Positions 12,217 to 22,518 of a DNA stretch of 64,000 nt are shown here, piece by piece. The stretch is from assembly GCA_944474755.1 (NCBI GenBank), contig OX104112.1, positions 4,002,001 through 4,066,000 of the forward strand, read 5' to 3'. This DNA is from Limnoperna fortunei. Lineage: Eukaryota; Mollusca; Bivalvia; Mytilida; Modiolidae. Every line of letters starts with the position of its first letter. Within the stretch, counting starts at the first letter, position 1. Both the position numbers and the translations under genes were made by a program. The notes beneath the pieces were generated by a model. The model made no database searches and was not told where the DNA came from. It worked only from the letters and a program-made list of their open reading frames with translations.

Positions 12217-13452
12217 TGCTATTGTTTACTGCCCAATATAATACATGTTGAGAAATCACAAGCACTTTTAAATTTTTAGTACTATATGACATCTCCTAGC
12301 TGTATAATAATGGCGCCTAATGTCTAATGGACTGATATATTTCAATTAAATCTATATTTGACGTCACTGAACACAATAGCCCAACAACAACGTCTAAAAC
12401 AATTCGTGACATTGATTAAATGCTTATGGCACTGTAAGTGTAATACCTGTCACTAAGATATTATGAAGAGTTGTGTAGGGACGGAAAATATTTTTTCACC
12501 GACTAATAAGTATACAATGCCACTGATCTGCTTCGACATCAACAACGGAGTTTTATCATGACAGGAAAGAACCTATTTCAGACCGGAGCTAGATTAGTCG
12601 GGTTCCCGGTCTATCATCTTTCGGATATTTGTATATTCCGAAGGCATACTAAATATTACGTCGGGAACCAATCTATTCGGTATATAGCCTGACAACCCGC
12701 ACCCCATACCAAAAAGGTATCCCCTATCACCTAAAATGGACGTCTCTTGGGTCATGCCCTTTGAATTGATCCACTACCATTGCAGGACTTACTTTACCAT
12801 ACTCAATTAATCAACTCAAGAAAGTTTTTTTTATTTCGGTTATGTTGATGATTTTTTTATGTCGTGACGTCATACAATATTAACGTCTCCATTTCAATTA
12901 CGTAATTATATGTCTGACGTCAAAAGTACACACAAAAGTCACATGTTCCTTTCAAAGTTCGTACAGCAAAAGAAGCAACAGAGAATACTTGGATATTTAT
13001 GTTATTATGTGAATGTTGATGATAACGACTATGACAGAAGAAAAGATCACAATCAAAGTTATCACACTCGAAAACACAAACACAAACCAGTGTCGAGACA
13101 TTATTTGTAGGGCTAATTACCTTGACCACTCGACCACCACTTTTACATTCTTTTGATTTATTTATAAATCACGTGGTCAAGAGCTATATATAAATGGTTT
13201 GGGTTTTTTATATATAACAAACACAAATGTAGTCGTCAGTGAAAATAGTAATAGAAATAAAAAAAATGGGAAAGACTTTCATTTGAACCCCCACTAAAAA
13301 CGCATTATTCTAAACGTAAATAGAAGAATTTGGCAACCGGTGGCAGCCACTGGTGAACCCCACAGTGGACACAGTCATGCATTGGCAATTGGGCAAATGC
13401 TAGTCGTGTGGACTCCATGTATCTTGTGATAATCTAATGCATTGTGTATTTT
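12217..13452. other. AT-rich intergenic sequence with a short SINE scrap
   Basis: A minus-strand SINE head scrap lies at about 13117-13137 (CCTTGACCACTCGACCACC). Frames at 12910-13129 on both strands are short, lack domains and are probably chance. Confidence 0.45.
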
Positions 13453-13626
13453 TTATTGGGGGTTTAATTGGAAGTCCCAAAAATTGATTAATGAAATACT
13501 ATACTGTACACATTTCAAAATGTTGTCTTTGTATTTAGCTCCGGTCCATATTTTCTTGTATGGCCCCGAAAACTCCCGTCCATATATACTCAATTTATAA
13601 TTGATGAATTTAATTATACATTTTTT

Positions 13627-13770
13627 GCTTATATAGAGGGCATTGTCATGATATCTTGACTGGACAAGGGAGAGACCTGAAACATTAATAATGCCTAGGC
13701 CAAAGATGTTTAAGTCAATACCACTGTCCCGAGTGCTGTTAAGTATCATGACAATGCCATTTATATAAGC
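13627..13770. repeat. Inverted-repeat element with 27-bp arms
   Basis: GCTTATATAGAGGGCATTGT continues to CATGATA at 13627-13653 and is matched in inverted orientation at 13744-13770 (TATCATGACAATGCC...ATATAAGC), with three mismatches. The spacer holds CCTGAAACATTAATAATGCC and CCACTGTCCCGAGTGCTGT. A related segment at 44630-44710 shows this is an interspersed repeat. The 118-codon minus frame across it (13453-13809) is therefore probably incidental. Confidence 0.7.
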
Positions 13771-13809
13771 AGCTATTATATTTATTTCATTGAAGAATGA
13801 AGAAACCAT

Positions 13810-15235
13810 GTGTTTTCGACTGTATTATTTTATCTGTAGTTTCTTGAATGTAGACATCATGATATATCATTGTTTACAATTTTCAGGCAATATGCTGTTA
13901 GTTTTATAAACTTTATGTGACATTTTTTCTTTATATAGTTTGTACACATATATTTATTTATATAATTTTAAAATAAAGATATTCATGTTGCTTGTTACCA
14001 CGACGTGATAACGCCAGCGGGTGTTATCAAGGCGTGATAATGCCCTCATGACAAAATTACTGCAGATTAATTAAAAATCTATTTATTTATTTACAGCTCA
14101 GTTATACCCCGTGAGGGGTTGAAGGCATTCATAAACAAAAATTAACAAATCGTATAGTAGCTAGAATCATGCAATCTTCAAGTCCACTTTCCCAGCTGAC
14201 CTTTTATCCGATTGAAACAAACATAATTTTACTAATATGAAATAATATTGCTTATTCTTGTTTTGTTTTGTTTATATCGGAGCTTTAAGAACATTCTCTT
14301 ATAAAGCATGTCAACAATATTTTTTCTATTATGTACTACAATTATTTATTGTCTATTCATCGTTAATACATCACAAAAAATTATTTCTAAAAGAAAAAGT
14401 ATAACATAAATGATACATGTTAATATAAATAACCACAATTCTTCTACAATTTTTTATATTATTATGTATAAGCTATCCTAAAGTTTTTATTGCTATTTTC
14501 TTTTAAAAACAATTATTTTCTCTTTTATTTTTAAGATTTATGTAAAGTATTAAAAATGTCAGCGACGAAGGACTGCATGCAATTCATTGGTGTTTTTTTT
14601 AAATTATTGTAAATTACCACCAAATGGGCGAGGGGTCTGTGGGTCGTTTAAGGGGGCATAGGGGACACCCCGTGAAGATCTGAAGAGACCTTCTAATGGG
14701 TCATTTTAGATAGTGTCCGGACGGGTATTTTTTCTTGTCAGATGCCTATTATTTGAATGTGTTGAAATTCTCGGTACATGGTCTTCATAAATATTCTTTC
14801 GATTCTACGCTTTAGTTCATTACTTGTTATTACTATTTTTATGTATATTAGCTTAATCATTTTACATAGAGTGCCTTCGTTCTATAAATGAAAATATTGA
14901 AACATTTACTGTAAGGAACTTGGGAACACTTCGAGATCGATTCATTTTTTTAAAATTGTTTTTCAAATGAAAATTAAACTGTTATCGTCTATCACCGGAT
15001 ATTGGTTAAAATACGCCGAAAATTTAAATAACAAAACAGCACCATAGACACGATGGAAGCGATAAAAAAAGTGTTTCCGCGTCCGACGTGTGTGTTTTTT
15101 TAATGTCTTTCTCTTTCTTTCTTGCGTTGTGTTTTTTGTTAGAGCGCCGGGGTATGGGCGCCAGGTGCGCCCCCGCCTGAATCCGAGCCTGTATCAAACA
15201 TAATAACACAGAAATATCAAGTTCGTTATGAGATA
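13810..15235. other. AT-rich intergenic stretch, no gene seen
   Basis: Long A/T runs with no array and no recognisable protein similarity. A minus frame at 15024-15278 is low-complexity and not supported. Confidence 0.45.
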
Positions 15236-15365
15236 AAAGCAGTGTACCGGTGACACGCCCACATTCCACACTCAACAATTAACTCATGACGTCATCCCAA
15301 TCGTGGTCACGTGATTAAAGCAGTGTACCGGTGACACGCCCACATTCCATAGTCAACAATTAACT
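15236..15365. repeat. 81-bp direct duplication
   Basis: AAAGCAGTGTACCGGTGACA followed by CGCCCACATTCCA begins at 15236 and again at 15317, with TCAACAATTAACT after each. Two copies, nearly identical, directly precede the 29-bp array. Confidence 0.9.
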
Positions 15366-16505
15366 GTCCCGAGTGCTGTACGACATTCCTAGTGGTACTA
15401 AGCGCTAACCGATATTCCTAAAGGTACCGGGTGCTCTACGAAAATTCTAGTGTTACCAGGCGCTGTACGACATTCCTAGTGGTACCAGGCGCTGTATGAC
15501 AGTCCTAGTGGTACCAGGTGCTGTATGGCATTCCTGATTATACCAGGCGCTGTACGACATTCCTAATGGTACTAAGCGTTAAACGACATTCCTAAAGGTA
15601 CCGGGTGCTCTACGACAATCCTAGTGTAACCAGGCGCTGCACGACATTTCCAGTGGTACCAGGCGCTGTACGACCTTCCTAGTGGTATTAGGCGCTGTGT
15701 GACATTCAAAATGGCACCAGGCGCTGTAAGACATTCCTAATGATACCAGGCGCTGTACGACATTCCTAAAGGTACCGGGTGCTCTCGTGGGTGCTCTACG
15801 ACAATCCTAGTGTTACCAGGCGCTGTACGACATTTCTAGTGGTACAAGGCGTTGTACGACATTCCTAATGGTACTAAGCGCTAAACGACATTCCTAAAGG
15901 TACCGGGTGCTCTACGAAAATCCTAGTGTTACCAGGTGCTGTACGACATTCCTAGTGGTACCAGGCGCTGTACGACAGTCCTAGGGGTACCAGGTGCTCT
16001 GCGACAGTCCTAGTTTTTCCAGGCGCTGTACGAGTCCTAGTGGTACCAGGCGCTGTATGACATTCATAATGGCACCAGGCGTTGTACGACATTTCTAATT
16101 ATACCAGGCGCTGCACGACATCTCTAGTGGTACCAGGCGCTGTACGACCTTCCTGGGGGTATCAGGCGCTGTATGACATTCATAATAGCACCAGGCGCTG
16201 TACGACATTCCTAATGATACCAGGCGCTGTGCGACATTCCTAGTGGTACTAAACGCTAAACGACACTCCTAGTGATACTGGTCGCTCTACGACAACCCTA
16301 GTGTTACCAGGCGCTGTACGACATTTCTAGTGGTACCAGGCGCTGTACGACATTCCTAATGGTACCAGGCGCTGTACGACATTCTTATTGGTACCAGGCG
16401 CTGATATTTCTAGTGGTACCAGGCACTGTACGACATTCCTAATGGTACCAGGCATTATACGACATTCCTAATGGTACCGGGTGTTGTACGACATTCCTAG
16501 ATTGG
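15366..16505. repeat. 29-bp minisatellite, about 38 copies
   Basis: The unit is GGTACCAGGCGCTGTACGAC followed by ATTCCTAGT, about 29 bp, repeated with many point variants (CTAGTG/CTAATG, GGTACC/GATACC). It begins immediately after CTGTCCCGAGTGCTGTACGA, a motif also present as a single copy inside the inverted-repeat element at 13.7 kb. The array stops at about 16505. Confidence 0.95.
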
Positions 16506-17384
16506 ATGCTATAACATGGAATATCGTCATTTTGGCGTCTTTACGTCTAGCAGTCTCAATCCTTTCTCCTCGGTTATTTCCGCCTGTGGTCGGAAAGTAA
16601 TCTCGAAGGTAAGTGTATGGATATAGACAAAAATTCGGTCCAAATGCGATATGGATTTCCTATTTACCCAGCAACATAATTTTACCGCCAACACTAGCTT
16701 TAGACGTCTCAATACCGGGAAAGTGGAATATTCAGCAAAATTAAAATACACTACAGCAGACACTTGAACATGAATGGCCTAAAATTTCACAGGACCAAAT
16801 TTGTAGTTTATTTTTTTAATAATTCCGCTATTCCATTTTTGATTGGTAGACCGTTATTGTTCCGTTTTCGACAAACTGGTGTAATGTATGAATACATGTT
16901 GAAATAAAAAGTGCGTTCTACAAAGATAATTAAAAGCTTGAAAATAAAGAATGTTATAAAAAAGATGGAATTATTAAGAGTACAGTCTATTTTTACAGAA
17001 TTTATCAGTGTATAAACTCGCCAAATGACCTTACATTACTTTGTAAGTGAGTTCATTTACCAATTATTTCCTCCAATAAGCTTTTATGTTGGTGTGAATT
17101 TATTTGAAAGTCTTTTAATATCATTTGATAAATTTAGTTTTTTTTATTCTGTACATTAAAATAGGCCAAATTTCAACTTACTTTTTTTTTAATTAACGTT
17201 GACCAATTAAAGAAAGATATAATGTATGGGATGCATTAATTTTGGCATAGGAAATTACCAATATTTGACAATATGAGGTTTTATGTTGGGATAATGTCAC
17301 CCTCTCTACATGTGAATGATCAATAGCGACAATTGCTAGTGGGCCAGCTTTGTTGTTTTAATTTATCAAACTTTTTTTATTGTA
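16506..17384. other. AT-rich intergenic stretch
   Basis: No gene or array recognised. The minus frame at 16527-16763 has no recognisable domain. Confidence 0.45.
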
Positions 17385-19437
17385 TCCTGGAGGGAGATAC
17401 TATAGGTTATTTTTACTCTACAGGTCCAATAGGAGGTGATACTGTAGGATATGTTTTAACATACAGGTCCAAGAGGAGGTGATACTGGAGGATATGTTTA
17501 CCCTACAGGTCCAAGAGTAGGTGATACTGTAAGGTATGTTTTAACATACAGGTCCAAGAGGAGGGGGGTACTGTAGGATATGTTTTAACTTAAAGGTCCA
17601 AGAGGAGGGGGATACTGTAGGATATCTTTACCCTACATGTCCAAGAGGAGGGGATACTGTAGAATATGTTTTAACATACGGGTCCAAGAGGAGGGGAATA
17701 CTGTACGATGTTTACCTTACATGTCTAAGAGGAGGGGGATACTGTAGGAAATGTTTACCCTAACGGTTTCTGAGGAAGGGGATACTGTTGGATATGTTTA
17801 CCCTACATGTCTAAGAGGAGGGGACTGTAGGATATAATTGCCCTACAGGACCAAGGGGGCAGGATACTTTAGGTTATGTTTACACTACAGGTCCAAGAGG
17901 AGGGGATATTTTAGGATATGTTTAAAGTACAGGTCCAAGAGAAAGGGATACTGTCGGATATGTTTACCCTACAGGTCCAAGAGGATGAGGATACTGTAGG
18001 ATATGTTTTAACTTACAGATCCAAGAGGAGGGGGATGCTGTAGGATATGCTTTAACTTAAAAGTCCAAGAGGAGGGGATATTTCAGGGTATGTTAACCCT
18101 ACAGGTTCAAGAGGAGCGGGATACTGTAGGATATGTATACCCAACATCACCAAGAGGAGGAGATAGTGTAGGATGTTTACCCTATATGTCTAAGAGGAGG
18201 GAACTATAGGACATGTTTACCATACAGGACCAATGGAGGAGGATACTAAAGGTTATGTTTACACTACAGGTCCAAGAGGAGGGGATATTTTAGGATATGT
18301 GTACTGTACAGGTCCAAGAGAAGGGGATACTGTAGGATGTGTTTACCCTACAGGTACAAGAGAAGGGGATACTGTGGGATATGTTTACCCTACAGGTCCA
18401 AGAGAAGGGGATACTGTAGGATGTGTTTACCCTACAGGTACAAGAGAAGGGGATACTGTGGGATATGTTTACCCTACATGTCTAAGATTAGGAGGATACT
18501 GTAGGATATGTTTACCCTACAGATCAAAGAGGAGGGGATACTGTAGGATATGTTTACCCTACAGGTCCAAGAGGAGGGGGATACTGTAGGATATGTTTAC
18601 CCTACATGTCTAAGAGAAGGTGGATACTGTAGGATATGATTACCCTACAGGTTCATAGAGGATATGGATACTGTAGGATATGTTTACCCTAGATAGTGTA
18701 GGATGTTTACGCTACAGGTCCAAGAGTAGGGGAATAATGTAAGATATGTTTACCCTACAGGTCCAAGAGGAGATATTGTAGGATGTTTACCCTACATGTC
18801 CAAGAGGAGGAGATAGTGTAGGATGTTTTCCCTACAGGTCCAAGAGGAGGTGGATACTGTAGGATATGTTTACGCAACAGGTCTAAGACAAGGGGAATAA
18901 TGTAAGATATGTTTACCCTACAGGTCCAAGAGATATTGTAGGATGTTTACCCTACATGTCTAAGAGGAGGGTACTGTAGGATATGTTTACCCTACAGGTC
19001 CAAGAAGAGGGGGATACTGTAGGATATGTTTACCCTACAGGTCCAAGAGGAGATATTGTAGGATGTTTACCCTACATGTCCAAGAGGAGGAGATAGTGTA
19101 TGATGTTTACCCTACAGACCAAGGGGGGAGGATACTTTAGGTTATGCTTACACTACAGATCCAAGAGGAGGGGATATTTTAGGATATGCTTACTGTACAG
19201 GTCCAAGAGAAGGAGATACTGTAGGATATGTTTACCATGCAAGTCTTAAAGGAGGGGTATACTGTAGGATATATTTATTCTACATGTCCGAGAGGAGGGG
19301 ATATTGTAGGATATGTTTACCCTACAGGACCAAGGGGGGATACTATAGGTTATGTTTACACTACAGGTCTAAGATGAGGGAGCTACTGTAGGATATGTTA
19401 ACCTATAGCTACAGGTCCAAGAGGAGGGAAAACTGTG
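17385..19437. repeat. 42-bp array A1, about 48 copies
   Basis: Units such as GGATACTGTAGGATATGTTT followed by ACCCTACAGGTCCAAGAGGA and GG. This is the oldest-looking of the three A arrays, with many 41-44-bp units and substitutions, so open frames are short. It runs into the SINE-F module at about 19438. Confidence 0.95.
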
Positions 19438-19607
19438 GAATGTAGTATAATATAATGTTATCATAATATGGTGTCTGGGGTCCGAGTAGTTAAGGTAGGT
19501 AGTGGTTGTGAGTTTGAGCCCAACTTTGGGCAGGGTGGGCTTGAATAAATGGACATGGATTCTCAGACCAAAGGTACATAAGGAGTGTTAAACAAAATAA
19601 ATAAATG
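19438..19607 (+). mobile_element. tRNA-derived SINE copy S1 (second family, internally deleted)
   Basis: GGGGTCCGAGTAGTTAAGGT (box A region) is followed by GGTTGTGAGTTTGAGCCCAA (box B region), CAGGGTGGGCTTGAATAAAT and a tail GTTAAACAAAATAAATAAAT. It differs in the body from the family at 10.3 kb. Relative to S2 and S4 it lacks about 45 bp between the two promoter boxes. Confidence 0.85.
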
Positions 19608-19912
19608 AACATACAGGTTGAATGCATCTGGTTCCTGGTCCAAATCAGATATCAGTTATGGTACCAGTCTCTACATTGTTCAGATCTGTATTTGTATCCT
19701 TATCGGGGAGCAGTCTTTAAAAATAAAGGAAAACATCATTATACAAATGTAACTAAATTATTATGTTGAAATTATTTTCGAGTTATCTCCCTTAGACAAA
19801 CAAATAAAGTAAAAAGGTGCTTAATTTAGTCAATTTTTGTTGCTACAAATTTTGACATTTATATACCTAAAATGTTAAAATAATTTAAATATTTGAAAAA
19901 ATGAGAGCAAAT
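19608..19912. repeat. Flank module F1 of the composite repeat
   Basis: Begins with TTGAATGCATCTGGTTCCTG, contains GATATCAGTTATGGTACCAG and GAGTTATCTCCCTTAGACAA, and ends in AATGAGAGCAAATAACAAGA. It is nearly identical to F3 (22206-22518), and both lead straight into an A array. Confidence 0.9.
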
Positions 19913-20662
19913 AACAAGATGAGGGAGGGTACTGTAGGATATGTTTACCCTACAGGTCCAAGAAGAGTGGATACTTTAGGATATGTTTTAACCTACAGGT
20001 CCAAGAGAAGGGGATACTGTAGGATAAATTTACCCTACAGGTCCAAGAGGAGAGGGGATACTGCTGAAAATGTTTTAACTTACAGGTCCAAGAGTAGGGG
20101 ATACTGTAGGATATGTTTACACTACAGGTCCAAAAGGAGGGGATATTGTAGGATATGTTTACTGTACAGGTCCAAGAGGAGGGGATACTGTAGGATATAT
20201 TTATTCTACATGTCCAAGAGGAGGGGATATTTTAGGATATGTTTACTGTACAGGTTCAAGAGGAAGGGATACTGTAGGATATGTTTACACTACAGGTCCA
20301 AGAGGAGGGGATACTGTAGGATATATTTATTCTACATGTCCAAGAGGAGGGGATATTTAGGATATCTTTACTGTACAGGTTCAAGAGGAGGGGATACTGT
20401 AGGATATGTTTACCCTACAGATCTAAGAGGAGGGGGATACTGTAGGATAAGTTAACCCTACATGTCTTAAAGGAGGGGTCTACTGTAGGATATATTTATT
20501 CTACATGTCCAAGAGGAGGGGATATTGTAGGATATGTTTACCCTACAGGACCAAGGGGGATACTATAGGTTATGTTTACACTACATGTCTAAGATGAGGG
20601 AGCTACTGTAGGATATGTTAACCTATAGCTACAGGTCCAAGAGGAGGGAAAACTGTGGAATG
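19913..20662. repeat. 42-bp array A2, about 18 copies
   Basis: Same 42-bp unit as A1. A 184-codon frame crosses it (19901-20455) because 42 is a multiple of three. The translation is a degenerate 14-residue repeat (YRSKRRGYCRICLP type) without signal peptide or domain, so it is not called a gene. Confidence 0.95.
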
Positions 20663-20685
20663 TAGTATAATATAATGTTATACTA

Positions 20686-20868
20686 ATATGGTGTCTGGTG
20701 TCCGAGTAGTTAAGGTAGGTAGTCAATGTCATCAGCTATGGATTGCCAACACTGAGGTTGTGAGTTTGAGCCCAACTTTGGGCAGGGTGGGCTTGAATAA
20801 ATGGACATGGATTCTCAGACCAACGGTACATATAAGGAGTGTTAAACAAAATAAATAAATGTACATAC
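20686..20868 (+). mobile_element. tRNA-derived SINE copy S2
   Basis: Complete version of the second SINE family: box A region GTGTCCGAGTAGTTAAGGTA, then CATCAGCTATGGATTGCCAA, box B region GGTTGTGAGTTTGAGCCCAA, body CAGGGTGGGCTTGAATAAAT and tail AACAAAATAAATAAATGTAC. It is part of the composite unit and not an independent insertion, since the same junctions recur in each unit. Confidence 0.87.
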
Positions 20869-21266
20869 AGGTTGGATGCATCTGGTTCCTGATCCAAATC
20901 AGATATCTGTTATGGTACCAGTCTCTACATTGTTCAGATCTGTATTTGTATCCTTATCAGAGAGCAGTCTTTAAAAATAAAGGAAAACATCATTATACAA
21001 ATGTAACTAAATTATTATGTTGAAATAATTTCCGAGTTATCTCCCTTAGACAACTAAGGGAGAAAGGTACTTAATTTAGACATTTTTTGTTGATACAAAT
21101 TTTGACATTTATATACCTTAAATGTTAAAATAATTTAAATATTTGAAAAACTGAGAGGAAATAACATTCATAAAATTCATCTGAAAGTTAAAATTAGCAT
21201 TAAATATAAACCTTAGGGAAGAAATACAAAACTTTATAGAATCAAAAACCACAGGTGGTAGAAATT
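20869..21266. repeat. Flank module F2 (long form)
   Basis: Same start as F1 but continues through AACTGAGAGGAAATAACATT, CATCTGAAAGTTAAAATTAG and CAAAAACCACAGGTGG into array B. It matches F4 (25706-26122). Confidence 0.9.
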
Positions 21267-22075
21267 TTTTACAGACTATACCTATAGCTGTAAGTAAGCC
21301 TCAGGTCAATGTGGAGATCACCTATAGCTGTAAGTAAGCCTCATGTCAAGGGGAGATCACCTATAGCTGTAAGTAAGCCTCAGGTCAATGTGGAGATCAC
21401 CTATAGCTGTAAGTTAGCATCATGTCAAGGGGAGATCACCTATAGCTGTAAGTAAGCCTCAGGTCAATGTGGAGATCACCTATAGCTGTAAGTAAGCCTC
21501 ATGTCAAGGGGAGATCACCTATAGCTGTAAGTAAGCCTCAGGTCAATGTGGAGATCACCTATAGCTGTAAGTAAGCCTCATGTCAAGGGGAGATCACCTA
21601 TAGCTGTAAGTAAGCCTCATGTCAAGAGGTGATCACCTATAGCTGTAAGAAAGCATCAGGTCAGGGGGAGATCATCTATAGCTGTAAGTAAGCCTCAGGT
21701 CAAGGGGAGATCAGCTATAGCTGTAAGCCTCAGGTCAAGGGGAAATCACCTATAGCTGTAAGCAAGCCTCAGGTCAAGGGGAGATCACCTATAGCTGTAA
21801 GTAGGCCCCAGGTAAAGGGGAGATCACCTATAGCTGTAAGTAGGCCCCAAGTCAAGGGGAGATCACCTATAGCTGTAAGTAGGCCCCAGGTCAAGGGGAG
21901 ATCACCTATAGCTGTAAGTAGGCCCCAAGTCAAGGGGTGATCACCTATAGCTGTAAGTAGGCCCCAGGTCAAGGGGTGATCACCTATAGCTGTAAGTAAG
22001 CCTCAAGTCAATGTGGAGATCACCTACAGCTGTAAGTAAGCCTCAGGTCAAGGGGAGATCACCTATAGCTGCAAC
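21267..22075. repeat. 39-40-bp array B1, about 20 copies
   Basis: The unit is CCTATAGCTGTAAGTAAGCC followed by TCAGGTCAAGGGGAGATCA. The first units alternate TCAATGTGG and TCAAGGGG (a dimer of about 78 bp); later ones are homogenised to AGGCCCCAGGTCAAGGGG. The sequence has no similarity to array A. Confidence 0.95.
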
Positions 22076-22079
22076 TGCT

Positions 22080-22205
22080 GCTATTGATAACCAACAATAA
22101 GGTTGTGAGTTTGAGCCCATATTTGGACAGTGTGGGGTTGAATAAATTGGCACGGATTCTCAGACTAAAGGTACATGTTAAGGGTGTAAAACAAAACAAA
22201 TAAAT
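22080..22205 (+). mobile_element. 5'-truncated SINE copy S3
   Basis: Starts inside the tRNA-related part (GATAACCAACAATAAGGTTG) and keeps the box B region, body and tail (AACAAAACAAATAAATGTAC). It joins array B directly, as does S5. Confidence 0.82.
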
Positions 22206-22518
22206 GTACATCGAGGTTGAATGCATCTGGTTCTTGGTCCAAATCAGATATCAGTTATGGTACCAGTCTCTACATTGTTCAGATCTGTATTTGTATCCTT
22301 ATCGGGGAGCAGTCTTTAAAAATAAAGGTAAACATCATTATACAAATGTAACTAAATTATTATGTTGAAATTATTTTCGAGTTATCTCCCTTAGACAAAC
22401 AAATAAAGTAAAAAGGTGCTTAATTTAGTCAATTTTTGTTGCTACAAATTTTGACATTTATATACCTAAAATGTTAAAATAATTTAAATATTTGAAAAAA
22501 TGAGAGCAAATAACAAGA
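22206..22518. repeat. Flank module F3 (short form)
   Basis: Near copy of F1, with the same AATGAGAGCAAATAACAAGA end followed by array A. Confidence 0.9.

Noticed and set aside
13453..13809. 118-codon minus-strand frame
   Set aside because: It crosses an inverted-repeat element that recurs at 44.6 kb, has no domain, and its AT-rich composition allows chance opening.
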